Assembly (NCBI GenBank): GCA_937969105.1
Contig: CALBUZ010000107.1
Location: forward strand, 1 to 12,541
DNA: 12,541 nt
Source: an uncultured Collinsella sp.
Lineage (GTDB): Bacteria; Actinomycetota; Coriobacteriia; Coriobacteriales; Coriobacteriaceae
Reading direction: 5' to 3'
Shown: in pieces, positions 1 to 7,860 of the stretch
Layout of the letters: the number at the start of each line of letters is the position of its first letter
How positions within the stretch are numbered: the first letter of the stretch is position 1
Notes under the pieces: generated by a model
Databases searched by the model: none
The model's input: the letters and a program-made list of their open reading frames with translations, nothing else
What the model was told of the DNA's origin: nothing
Position numbers and translations under genes: made by a program

Positions 1-89
1 TTGACTAGTCGTTTAAGAACTTCCCCGATGACTATTTGAATTGCTAATTTGTTCGGGTTGTGGTTTTGTGACCTGCTGAAATTAAAGAT

Positions 90-128
90 ACTGTACAACT
101 GTACGCTAACTAATCTTCGTAGTATATT
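90..128 (+). promoter_or_regulatory. Candidate promoter and operator upstream of the YhgE/Pip operon
   Basis: The best -10-like hexamer is TATATT at 123-128 (5 of 6 consensus positions), with a poor -35 (TGTACG, 100-105) at 17-bp spacing. An alternative is TTGTGA (66-71), 17 bp, TACTGT (89-94). Both overlap the perfect dyad GTACA-AC-TGTAC at 93-104. The same bases can be read as a direct repeat, ACTGTAC at 90-96 and at 98-104. A dyad over promoter elements is the usual arrangement for a repressor operator. YhgE-type genes are often neighbours of TetR-family regulators, but no regulator is visible in this window. The promoter is inferred; the dyad is directly seen. Confidence 0.4.
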
Positions 129-220
129 GCTACCCGCAAAACTCAATACCATTGTGCTCTGAGACGCTAAAGCGCCTACGTACAATGGTTATCGATAGTA
201 CGATTCGATTCAACGACAGG

Positions 221-3010
221 ATGGATGGTCCAAGCGTGAGTCTCGGCAGCAAACTATCCAACGCAAAGGTCTCCTTTGCGATATTTAAGCGCGACATTAA
301 GCGACTGCTTATGAATCCCGTCGCCCTGGTGGTCACCCTGGGCGTGTGCGTCATTCCCTCGCTGTATGCCTGGTACAACATCGTTGCCAACTGGGATCCG
401 TACGGAAATACCCAGGGCATTAAAATCGCCATCGCCAACAACGATCAGGGCACCCAGAACGACCTAGTGGGAGAGCTCAACGCAGGCGATAAGGTGGTCG
501 ACCAGCTCAAGGAGAACGACCAGCTTGGCTGGACCTTCGTCGACTCGGCGGCAGATGCCAAAGAGGGCGTCGAAAGCGGCGAATACTATGCAGCCATCGT
601 GATTCCCAGGAACTTCTCCGACAATCTCGTTTCGATGCTCGACGGCAATTACCATCAGCCGAAGCTCACCTATTACGTCAACGAGAAAAAGAGTGCCATT
701 GCGCCCAAGGTCACCGATACCGGTGCCAACACCATCGAGGAGCAGATCAACTCGGAGTTTGTCTCCACGGTGGGCGAGACCGTCGCGGGCATTGCCAAAG
801 ATGCTGGCATCGACCTTAAAGACAAGGCAACCCAGACCCAGGATTCGCTGGCGGGCTCGGTGTCCGAGGCGTCTGATACCCTGGGCGAAGTACGTGATTC
901 CATCGGCGACATGAACACCGCCATCGATAAGACGAGTGGCGCTATCGCCTCGGCTGATGCGGCACTTGCCGGCATGCAGGGTCAGGCGCCGTCACTGACG
1001 CAAGCGATCTCTCAGGGCAACGACCTGCTGGGTGAAGCTCGCACCACGGCGGGCAACTCTATCGCCTCGCTCTCCAAGGCGCTCTCGGAAGGCAGCCTTG
1101 CGCTCACCAAGACGTCGGCCTCCGCGAACGCTGCCATCGGCAAGCTGACGGGCACGGTCACATCTACGACCACCCGTATCGACAACTCGCTCGAGTCTCT
1201 CCAAGCGACGATCGACCACAATAAGGCCGTTATCGGGCACTTGGAGATTCTCGCCAATGACACGTCGACAGGTTCCGAGGAAATTGACGCGCGCATTGTA
1301 TCGACCATCAATACGCTCCGTGAGCAGAACGAGAAGCTGCAGAGCATCAAGGACGGTCTGTCCGCGCAGTCGAGCGCCATGGCGAATGACGCCGCGGCTG
1401 TTTCGGGTGCCAGCGACGCTATCAATAACGCAATTCAGACCGGTGCGACCAACCTTGGCCAGGCCCAGACGGACCTGGGTCAAAACGCGCTGCCGAAGGC
1501 CTCGAGCGCGCTTGATTCCTTTGCCGCCGTCTCGGGTGATTTGACGGGTATCGTATCTGGCCTCACGCCCACGATTGCAAGCGCGCGCGGTACGCTTTCG
1601 CAGCTTAACGCTACGCTCGGCCAGGCCAAGACCACGCTGTCCCAGACCGATTCCTCGCTTGCCAAGGTCCAGGACAAGCTCGCAACCGCCGCCAACGACA
1701 TCGCGGCGCTACAGACCTCCGAGTCCATGGGCGAGCTGGCCGACCTGATGGGCGTCGACGTCAATGACGTCGCAGACTTCATGGCATCTCCGGTTGAGCT
1801 CGCGTCCAAGTCGATCTACCCGGTTAAGAGCTTCGGCTCGGGCATTGCCCCGTTCTATACCAACCTGGCGCTTTGGGTGGGCGGCTACGTGCTTATCGCC
1901 ATCTACAAGCTCGAGGTCGACCGCGAAGGCATCGGCAGCTTTACCGCGCGTCAGGGCTACTTTGGCCGCTGGTTGCTCCTGGTGATCCTGGGCGCGTTGC
2001 AGGCCATCATCGTTACGGTAGGCGATCTGGTGATTGGCGTGCAGTGCGTCAGCCCGCTGCTGTTCGTGCTGGGCGGCATCGCCATTTCGTTCACCTACGT
2101 CAATATCATCTATGCGCTGTCCACCACGTTTAAGCATATCGGCAAGGCTATCGGCGTCATTCTCGTCATCGTGCAGATCCCGGGTTCGTCGGGCATGTAC
2201 CCCATCGAGATGATGCCCGGCTTCTTCCAGTGGCTGCACCCGCTGCTGCCCTTTACCTACGGCATCAATCTGCTGCGCGAGACGGTCGGCGGCATGTATT
2301 CGTTCAACTACCTGTTTAACCTGTGCATTCTGGGCGTGTTCTTGATCGTGGCGCTCTTTATCGGCCTGCAGCTGCGTCCGCTGCTGCTCAACCTTAACCT
2401 GCTCTTTGATAAACAGCTTTCCACGACCGGTATGATGATTTGCGAGTCCAACGACCTGCCGCGCCAGCGCTACTCGCTGCGCACGGCCATGCGTGTCATG
2501 CTCGATTCCGATTCGTACCGTCGCGAACTGCTCGATCATGCGGTCGCCTTTGAACATCGCTACCCGTACTACATCAAGGGCGGTTTTGCCGCCGTGGTGG
2601 GCGTTCAGGTCCTGCTCTTTGTCCTGTCGACGGTTCTCGATATCGACAATAACGGCAAGATCATCCTGCTTGTCATTTGGATCATCTCGGTTATTGCCAT
2701 CTGCGGCTGGCTTATCAATATCGAATATATCCGTGCGAGCCTCAATACCCAGATGCGCATCTCGGCGCTTTCGGATGAGGACCTGCGTCGCGAGATGCGC
2801 GAACACACGGCCGCCATTCCTGCCGCCCGCCATATGTTTGGCCTCAACGCTAGCGAGCGTGGTGCCAAGGGCGGCGATCAGTCCACGGGCCGCTTGCCGC
2901 ATATCGGTGCGCATCGTAAGGCTCAAGATGCCGACGGCGTTGACAACGTAAACGGAAACGACGGGGAAACCGCCCCGCTCAGCAAGCACTCCAAAGGAGG
3001 TGAGGCATAA
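221..3010 (+). CDS. YhgE/Pip family membrane protein, long form with extra C-terminal module
   Basis: The predicted protein has 929 residues and belongs to the YhgE/Pip family (related to phage infection protein Pip and to EsaA of type VII secretion). Its molecular role is unknown. Residues about 22-30 carry the FKRDIKRLL motif, followed by a first membrane helix (about 34-52) and the hallmark NWDPYGNT segment. A long, presumably extracytoplasmic region (about 55-530) is rich in Ala/Ser/Thr/Asp and looks coiled-coil. An ABC-2-permease-like set of five or six helices spans about 540-720. Unlike its downstream paralogue it continues with a soluble segment, two more helices (about 787-808 and 813-838) and a charged tail. 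The start is uncertain: TTG 152, ATG 185, ATG 221 and GTG 236 are in frame and none has a good ribosome site. ATG 221 was chosen because it leaves a short leader before the conserved FKRD motif. The family call is firm; the function is not known. Confidence 0.88.
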   Translation: MDGPSVSLGSKLSNAKVSFAIFKRDIKRLLMNPVALVVTLGVCVIPSLYAWYNIVANWDPYGNTQGIKIAIANNDQGTQNDLVGELNAGDKVVDQLKENDQLGWTFVDSAADAKEGVESGEYYAAIVIPRNFSDNLVSMLDGNYHQPKLTYYVNEKKSAIAPKVTDTGANTIEEQINSEFVSTVGETVAGIAKDAGIDLKDKATQTQDSLAGSVSEASDTLGEVRDSIGDMNTAIDKTSGAIASADAALAGMQGQAPSLTQAISQGNDLLGEARTTAGNSIASLSKALSEGSLALTKTSASANAAIGKLTGTVTSTTTRIDNSLESLQATIDHNKAVIGHLEILANDTSTGSEEIDARIVSTINTLREQNEKLQSIKDGLSAQSSAMANDAAAVSGASDAINNAIQTGATNLGQAQTDLGQNALPKASSALDSFAAVSGDLTGIVSGLTPTIASARGTLSQLNATLGQAKTTLSQTDSSLAKVQDKLATAANDIAALQTSESMGELADLMGVDVNDVADFMASPVELASKSIYPVKSFGSGIAPFYTNLALWVGGYVLIAIYKLEVDREGIGSFTARQGYFGRWLLLVILGALQAIIVTVGDLVIGVQCVSPLLFVLGGIAISFTYVNIIYALSTTFKHIGKAIGVILVIVQIPGSSGMYPIEMMPGFFQWLHPLLPFTYGINLLRETVGGMYSFNYLFNLCILGVFLIVALFIGLQLRPLLLNLNLLFDKQLSTTGMMICESNDLPRQRYSLRTAMRVMLDSDSYRRELLDHAVAFEHRYPYYIKGGFAAVVGVQVLLFVLSTVLDIDNNGKIILLVIWIISVIAICGWLINIEYIRASLNTQMRISALSDEDLRREMREHTAAIPAARHMFGLNASERGAKGGDQSTGRLPHIGAHRKAQDADGVDNVNGNDGETAPLSKHSKGGEA
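2994..3003 (+). promoter_or_regulatory. Perfect Shine-Dalgarno site for the second YhgE/Pip gene
   Basis: AAGGAGGTGA matches the 16S rRNA anti-Shine-Dalgarno sequence over ten bases. It lies inside the last codons of the upstream gene, where it encodes part of its Lys-Gly-Gly-Glu-Ala end. The GGAGG core ends 10 nt before ATG 3011. The upstream stop TAA (3008-3010) touches that ATG, so terminating ribosomes should re-initiate. This fixes the downstream start. Confidence 0.9.
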
Positions 3011-5200
3011 ATGAAGAACATCCTGCATTTGTTTAAGCGCGATGTCCAAAATGTGTCTCGCTCCGTGATCGGCTTGGTTGTCGTGATGGGCCTCATTATC
3101 GTACCGTGTCTGTACGCGTGGTTTAACATCGCCGGCAGCTGGGATCCGTACGGCAACACCGGCAATCTTAAGATCGCCGTGGTCAACACCGATGAGGGTT
3201 ACGAGAGCGATTTGATCCCCGTCGAGGTTAACGTGGGCGAAAACGTGACCGCCACCCTACGCGGCAACGAGAGCTTCGATTGGGTTGTGCTCAACAATCG
3301 CGAAAAGGCTATCGAGGGCGTTAAGTCGGGCGCGTACTATGCGGCCGTCGTTATCCCCAAAACGTTTAGCGCTGACATGATGACGCTTTTCTCGACCGAC
3401 GTGAAACACGCCGATATCGAGTTTTACGAGAACCAGAAGGCCAACGCCATTGCGCAGATCGTGACCGAGAAGGGTTCGAGTGCCGTTCAGAGCCAGGTTA
3501 ACGAAACTTTTACCGAGACCATTACGAGCATCGGTCTTAAGACGGTGTCCAGCCTGCTCGATTACATGAGCACCGACCAGGTCAGCAACTTTATCGCCAA
3601 CCTGTCCTCGACGCTTGGCGATTCGATTGAGGACCTGCGAGACGTTCAGGCAAATGCTTCGTCGCTGGCGGGCATTTTGAGCTCCACGTCCGATTCGTTG
3701 ACGTCGGCGAGCGGTATGCTCCAGCAGACGGGTACGGTCGATGAGTCGACCAAGCAGTTGATGGAGCACGCCAAGAGCGGCATCAATGATTCCAAGGAAG
3801 CGCTCAAGGCCGCCAACGATGCCGTTGACGCGGCGATTGATGGAAGCGCGGGCTCGTTCGACAACGTGTCCGCCGAGCTCGCGAAGGCGTTCGATGCCGC
3901 GAACCAGCATGTCGACCTTACGGTGTCCCAACTCAACGATGCCGCTGCGGCTCTTAATGCGCGCGCCAAGGATATCGATGCGATGGCCGATCAGCTCCGC
4001 AGCCTTGCCGACCAGGTGAGCGATGAGAATTTGAAGGACGGTCTCAAGTCCGCCGCGACGTCGCTGGGCAGAATCGCCGTTGAGTACCGCAACAATGCCA
4101 AGGATCTGGCGGCCACCGCGAAGTCTCTCTCCGATAGCATGGCCGAGGTCAACAACTCGCGTGCCGAGGTCGATCAGGCCATCGCCGATGCCAAGGCCGG
4201 CATCGCGGGCGCCAAATCCGATTACGATTCCACGTTCTCGGTTAAGGCCAAGGAGCTCAAGAAGACCGTCTCGGGCATCCTAGACTCGCTCGATGGTATC
4301 TCGGGCAATCTGGATAGCGCCGTAGACGGCCTGACCGACGCATCCGGTTCGCTGGCAAAGGGCCTCTCCAAGGCTGCAAAGCTGGTCAACAAGGCTTCCG
4401 ATCAGTTGGGCGAAGCGTCGGACAAGATCAGCGCCTTTAAGGACGAGCTTGATAGCGCTCTGATCTCGGGTGACCTGGCCATGATTAAGACAATGATTGG
4501 CAGCGACCCCGATGCCCTCGCCGTGTCGCTTTCCGGCCCTGTCGCACTCGACCGTAAGCCGGTCTATCCAATCCGCAACTACGGTTCGGCCATGGCGCCG
4601 TTCTACACGATTCTGTCGCTATGGGTCGGCTCGATCGTACTGGCGGCCATGATGAAGGTCTCGGTTGATGATGAGCTTATCAACGAGCTCATCCCCGTGC
4701 ACCTGCACGAGATCTACTTGGGTCGCTACCTGTTCTTTGGCGGTCTGGCTCTGCTGCAGGCAACACTCGTGTGTGCGGGCGACATTCTGTTCTTTGGTAT
4801 TCAGTGCGACGACCCGCTGCAGTTTGTGCTGGCGGGCTGGGTCGCGAGTCTCGTGTTCTCCAATATCGTCTACACGCTTACGGTATCGTTTGGCGATATC
4901 GGCAAGGCCCTCGCCGTCGTGCTGCTGGTCATGCAGGTCGGCGGTTCGGGCGGTACGTTCCCCATCGAGATGACCGGCCCCGTGTTCCAGGCGATCTACC
5001 CGTTCCTGCCGTTTACTCACGGCATCAACGCCATGCACGCCGCCATGGCCGGTGCCTACCATATGGAGTACTGGATTGAGCTGGGTATCTTGGCGAGCTA
5101 CCTGATTCCGTCGCTGGCCCTGGGCGTCGTCTTCCGCCGCCCGGTCATCAAAGCCAACGACTGGATCATCGAAAAGCTGGAATCAACCAAATTGATTTAA
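3011..5200 (+). CDS. YhgE/Pip family membrane protein, standard form
   Basis: This 729-residue protein is a paralogue of the gene directly upstream. It starts with MKNILHLFKRDVQNV, then a membrane helix (about 15-37) and the SWDPYGNTGNLKIAVVNTD segment, which parallels the NWDPYGNT segment next door. Both proteins also share a GAYYAAVVIP-like motif (residues about 111-120 here) in the extracytoplasmic part. The region from about 170 to 500 is Ala/Ser/Asp/Lys-rich with heptad-like spacing and probably forms long coiled coils. From about 518 to 715 there are ABC-2-type membrane helices with the motifs APFYTILSLWVG, GGSGGTFPIEM and PFLPFTHGIN. It ends soon after the last helix, without the extra module of its partner. 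No ATPase is encoded beside it. The zero-gap junction and strong ribosome site imply co-translation, consistent with, but not proving, a hetero-oligomer. The substrate is unknown; family members are linked to phage adsorption and cell-envelope functions. Confidence 0.9.
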   Translation: MKNILHLFKRDVQNVSRSVIGLVVVMGLIIVPCLYAWFNIAGSWDPYGNTGNLKIAVVNTDEGYESDLIPVEVNVGENVTATLRGNESFDWVVLNNREKAIEGVKSGAYYAAVVIPKTFSADMMTLFSTDVKHADIEFYENQKANAIAQIVTEKGSSAVQSQVNETFTETITSIGLKTVSSLLDYMSTDQVSNFIANLSSTLGDSIEDLRDVQANASSLAGILSSTSDSLTSASGMLQQTGTVDESTKQLMEHAKSGINDSKEALKAANDAVDAAIDGSAGSFDNVSAELAKAFDAANQHVDLTVSQLNDAAAALNARAKDIDAMADQLRSLADQVSDENLKDGLKSAATSLGRIAVEYRNNAKDLAATAKSLSDSMAEVNNSRAEVDQAIADAKAGIAGAKSDYDSTFSVKAKELKKTVSGILDSLDGISGNLDSAVDGLTDASGSLAKGLSKAAKLVNKASDQLGEASDKISAFKDELDSALISGDLAMIKTMIGSDPDALAVSLSGPVALDRKPVYPIRNYGSAMAPFYTILSLWVGSIVLAAMMKVSVDDELINELIPVHLHEIYLGRYLFFGGLALLQATLVCAGDILFFGIQCDDPLQFVLAGWVASLVFSNIVYTLTVSFGDIGKALAVVLLVMQVGGSGGTFPIEMTGPVFQAIYPFLPFTHGINAMHAAMAGAYHMEYWIELGILASYLIPSLALGVVFRRPVIKANDWIIEKLESTKLI

Positions 5201-5295
5201 TGCAGCGACGTAAACGCCGTCGGAACATCGAGGCCTTCCAACCCGATGCTTTAGCGTAGTGAATTGCACGGGTTGCTTGGTTGTTGTTACAGTAG

Positions 5296-5330
5296 CGGGG
5301 CGTGCCGGGGGTCCGGTGCGCCCCGTTTTT
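5296..5330 (+). terminator. Intrinsic terminator of the YhgE/Pip operon
   Basis: An 11-bp stem (CGGGGCGTGCC with GGTGCGCCCCG, nine Watson-Crick and two G-U pairs) encloses an 8-nt loop and is followed at once by TTTTT, then ATTT. It lies about 95 nt after the operon stop codon. The T-tract side shows that it works on the + strand. Confidence 0.9.
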
Positions 5331-5332
5331 AT

Positions 5333-5361
5333 TTGACCATGAGGCGGCACGCAGCCATACG
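5333..5361 (+). promoter_or_regulatory. Candidate promoter of the EamA transporter gene
   Basis: TTGACC (5333-5338, 5 of 6 -35 positions) is followed after 17 bp by CATACG (5356-5361, only 3 of 6 -10 positions). It sits just after the preceding terminator and about 40 nt before the start codon, where a promoter is needed. The -10 element is weak, so the assignment is tentative. Confidence 0.35.
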
Positions 5362-5401
5362 CGTGCGGACACCACGCCCAGATTGAGTGCGAGGATGTTC
5401 C

Positions 5402-6385
5402 ATGGCCCAATACGCTGCCAACGAAATCGAAAACTTGCCCGATAGCCCTGTTGCTCGCGAGGACCTGGGCGCGGGCGGCACCTCCCGCGGCGCCGGCGCT
5501 CGCTCGCCGCTGTTCTGGAAAGTTCTGCTCCTTTCGGTGGCGGTCATCTGGGGCTACTCCTTTACCACTATGAAGGACGCGCTCGGCACCATTCCGGTGT
5601 TCGCGCTGCTCTATGTACGCTTTCTGCCCGCAGCGTTGGTCATGTTTGCCGTCTTCCACAAGCGCATCATCGCGCACCTCAACGCTCGCAACCTGATCGT
5701 TGGCTTGAGTATGGGCGTGCTCATGTGGGCGGCCTATGCGTTGCAGACGGTCGGTCTGGCACATACTACGGCGGGCAAGAATGCTTTTTTGACGGGCACA
5801 TATTGCATCCTTGTGCCGTTCGCGAGCTATTTCCTGAGCGGCGAAAAGCTCACGCGCTACAACTTGGGTGCCGCGCTGCTGTGCCTAGCGGGCATTGGCC
5901 TCGTCGCACTCGATAGCGTTGAATTCAACATCGGTGACGTCATTACGCTGGCGGGTGCGGCCTTTTTCGCCATCCAGATGGCGGTGACTGCCAAGTACGG
6001 TCGCAAAATGGACATCAACGTCATCACGTTTTGGATGTTTGTGGGCAATGGCGTGCTGAGCCTGGCAACGTCGCTGCTATTCGAGACCCAAGCGCCTCTG
6101 TCCGTGTGGACGCCGAGCTTTATCAGTGCGATGGCGTTTCTCTCGGTGGGCTGCACATGCGCGGCTCTGCTCATCCAAAACGTCGGCCTGGCGCATGTCC
6201 CGGCCTCGACGGGCTCGCTGCTCCTTTCGATGGAGTCGCCTTCGGGTGTGCTGTTCTCGGTGCTGCTGATGGGGGAGGCGCTCACCTCGCGCCTGCTCGC
6301 CGGCTTCGCGCTCATCTTCCTGTCGATTATCTTGAGCGAGACTCACTTCGATTTTTTGCGTCGAAAGCCGCGCCCGCAATTGTAA
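5402..6385 (+). CDS. DMT superfamily (EamA/RhaT-type) transporter
   Basis: The 327-residue protein has a hydrophilic N-terminus (about 1-36, with a Gly/Ala/Arg stretch) followed by ten predicted membrane helices in two EamA repeats, roughly 38-165 and 180-317. The two halves show the expected similarity: each has an AxxxSF/GSLL-type helix leading to a LSGE-KL or LMGEALT motif. Family members export or import metabolites such as amino acids, sugars or drugs; the substrate cannot be read from the sequence. ATG 5402 was chosen over the in-frame GTG 5387 because GAGGA (5391-5395) lies 6 nt before it, while GTG 5387 has no ribosome site. Terminators on both sides make it a single-gene unit. Confidence 0.9.
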   Translation: MAQYAANEIENLPDSPVAREDLGAGGTSRGAGARSPLFWKVLLLSVAVIWGYSFTTMKDALGTIPVFALLYVRFLPAALVMFAVFHKRIIAHLNARNLIVGLSMGVLMWAAYALQTVGLAHTTAGKNAFLTGTYCILVPFASYFLSGEKLTRYNLGAALLCLAGIGLVALDSVEFNIGDVITLAGAAFFAIQMAVTAKYGRKMDINVITFWMFVGNGVLSLATSLLFETQAPLSVWTPSFISAMAFLSVGCTCAALLIQNVGLAHVPASTGSLLLSMESPSGVLFSVLLMGEALTSRLLAGFALIFLSIILSETHFDFLRRKPRPQL

Positions 6386-6397
6386 ACAACTTGTTGC

Positions 6398-6423
6398 GCC
6401 GCCCTCCCGGGGCGGCATTTTTT
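6398..6423 (+). terminator. Intrinsic terminator of the EamA transporter gene
   Basis: GCCGCCC (6398-6404) pairs perfectly with GGGCGGC (6410-6416) across a 5-nt loop, followed by A and six T residues (6418-6423). It begins 12 nt after the transporter stop codon. Confidence 0.92.
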
Positions 6424-6434
6424 ATGCCTCGCCC

Positions 6435-6470
6435 TTAAAGTAGTACCTTACACTTTATGCTATCAAAGTG
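6435..6470 (+). promoter_or_regulatory. Candidate promoter with two overlapping dyads before the amidohydrolase gene
   Basis: The likely -10 is TATGCT (6456-6461, 4 of 6); no convincing -35 is visible at 17 bp. Two inverted repeats share one arm. TAAAGT (6436-6441) is complementary to ACTTTA (6452-6457), and CACTTT (6451-6456) is complementary to AAAGTG (6465-6470). The half-site AAAGT therefore occurs three times in alternating orientation across the presumed promoter. A poor -35 with dyads across the spacer suggests control by an activator or repressor. The regulator is unknown. Confidence 0.45.
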
Positions 6471-6501
6471 CTTGCTGCAAAAACGATACTGGAGGGCATC
6501 T

Positions 6502-7797
6502 ATGGCACCAGCTTTGTCCGATCTTCAACCGCAATCAGCGCCCAAGGCCACCGCAGCGGCGCAGACCGCTATCGGTGACGGTCTTGTTGCAGAAGCTCAG
6601 GCTTTTGCAGACGAGCTCGCTGCGTGGCGACACGATCTACACCAGATGCCCGAGCTGGGTAATAGCCTCCCACAGACCTCTGTGTATATCCAAGCGCGCC
6701 TGACCGAGATGGACATCCCATTTGCCACGCTCGTCGATGGTTCCTGTGTTGTGGGCCTTGTCGGCGCCGGTGCCGTCGCGGCCCAGGGCAATGGCGTCTG
6801 CACGGACGAACAGGCCGGTACGGTCGTTATGCTGCGTGGCGACATGGATGCCCTGCCCGTTGCCGAAGAGTCAGGCGAGTCTTTCGCCTCTACGAACGGC
6901 TGCATGCACGCATGCGGACACGACATGCACGCGACGGCACTGCTTGGTGCGGCTCGTATGCTCAAAGCACGCGAGGCAGAGCTTGTTGATGCCAACGCCA
7001 CGGTTAAGTTGCTGTTCCAGCCGGGCGAGGAAACCTTTGAGGGTGCCCGCGCCGCCATCGCCGATGGTCTGCTGCAGAACCCGCGTCCCCAGGCCGCCTT
7101 TGCCATGCATGTCAATAGCCAGTCGCCGCTTGGCCTGGTGCTCTACGGCAGCCCGGCGCTCTCGGGCGTGTACGGTTTTCGCATCACGCTTCAGGGCAAG
7201 GGTGGCCATGGCTCGAGCCCCGAGATCTGCATCGACCCCATCACGGCCGGCGTCCATGTGCATCTGGCGCTTCAGGAGCTCATCTCCCGCGAGGTGCCGG
7301 CGGCCAAGGAGGTCGCGCTTACCGTTGGCAAGTTCGCCGGCGGTCAGGCCGCAAATGTCATCCCCGACACTTGTGTGCTCGAGGGAACGCTGCGCGGCTT
7401 CGACGTCGAGCTCATGGAGCACCTCAAGACCCGCATCGCGGAGGTCGTCAAAGGTGTTGCCACGACCTATCGTACGCCGGCGACTATCGAGACGCTCTCG
7501 GATGTTCCCCCGCTCGTACTCGATGACGATATGACGCAGGCGTCGCTTGGCTACGTGGGCGCGGTGCTGCCCAAGTCCGCCTTCTTGCCACTGTTCCACG
7601 CCATGGCGAGCGAGGACTTCGCGCTTATCTCGAGCGAGATCCCGAGTGCGTACTTTACCGTGGGCGCTGCCGCGACTGATACGGACGAGCATTTTGCTCA
7701 GCACCATCCCAAGGCACGCTTTAGCGATGCCGAGCTGCCGCTCGGCGCCGCGGCTTATGCGGCAGTCGCTTTGGGCTATATCGCCGACCACCGGTAG
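6502..7797 (+). CDS. M20D-type metallo-amidohydrolase (HipO/IAA-amino acid hydrolase family)
   Basis: The 431-residue enzyme should hydrolyse amide bonds of N-acyl amino acids or related small conjugates in the cytoplasm. Family motifs appear in order: RHDLHQMPELG (43-53), LRGDMDALP (111-119), HACGHDMHAT (136-145), QPGEE (173-177), MHV (202-204), GGHGSSP (234-240) and ASEDFA (369-374). Likely metal ligands are C138, H140, E176 or E177, H203 and H401. The dimerisation domain lies between about 220 and 330. It is longer than the usual 380-400 residues because of an N-terminal extension of about 30 residues and a short insertion at about 88-106. ATG 6502 was chosen over the in-frame ATG 6457 because GGAGGG (6491-6496) lies 5 nt before it and ATG 6457 falls inside the promoter dyads. 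N-acyl-aminoacylase, hippurate hydrolase and N-acetyl-diaminopimelate deacetylase are indistinguishable from sequence alone. The truncated MFS gene downstream may be a lost transporter partner. Confidence 0.9.
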   Translation: MAPALSDLQPQSAPKATAAAQTAIGDGLVAEAQAFADELAAWRHDLHQMPELGNSLPQTSVYIQARLTEMDIPFATLVDGSCVVGLVGAGAVAAQGNGVCTDEQAGTVVMLRGDMDALPVAEESGESFASTNGCMHACGHDMHATALLGAARMLKAREAELVDANATVKLLFQPGEETFEGARAAIADGLLQNPRPQAAFAMHVNSQSPLGLVLYGSPALSGVYGFRITLQGKGGHGSSPEICIDPITAGVHVHLALQELISREVPAAKEVALTVGKFAGGQAANVIPDTCVLEGTLRGFDVELMEHLKTRIAEVVKGVATTYRTPATIETLSDVPPLVLDDDMTQASLGYVGAVLPKSAFLPLFHAMASEDFALISSEIPSAYFTVGAAATDTDEHFAQHHPKARFSDAELPLGAAAYAAVALGYIADHR

Positions 7798-7804
7798 CAC
7801 CCAA

Positions 7805-7860
7805 CCTTGCCTTTCAAGCCTGCGGGCATGGCCATAAGGCCTATGCCCTTGTCTTTCAAG
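7805..7860. repeat. Direct repeats flanking an imperfect palindrome
   Basis: CCTTGCCTTTCAAG (7805-7818) recurs as CCTTGTCTTTCAAG (7847-7860), 13 of 14 identical. Between them, GGGCATGGCC (7824-7833) pairs with GGCCTATGCCC (7838-7848) through one bulged T, giving a 10-bp stem with a 4-nt ATAA loop. There is no T-tract, so it is not a typical terminator, although it lies just after the amidohydrolase stop. It sits at the edge of the truncated MFS gene, as expected of a deletion junction or an extragenic repeat. Confidence 0.6.

Noticed and set aside
1..29. TTGACT at the window start as a -35 element
   Set aside because: No -10-like hexamer is present at 15-19 bp spacing.
1709..3049. Long open frame (446 codons) on the minus strand opposite the first YhgE/Pip gene
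   Set aside because: It is antisense to a clearly family-assigned gene, has Gln/Asp/His/Arg-rich composition typical of reverse-strand shadows in high-GC DNA, and has no recognisable domain.
5206..5222. Small inverted repeat CGACG/CGTCG after the YhgE/Pip stop codon
   Set aside because: Five-bp arms with a 7-nt loop are expected by chance in high-GC DNA, and the strong terminator downstream explains termination.
5264..5293. Promoter-like TTGCAC and TACAGT (18-bp spacing) just before the YhgE/Pip terminator
   Set aside because: Only 3 and 4 of 6 consensus matches, and any transcript would meet the terminator at once. A tiny RNA is possible but unsupported.
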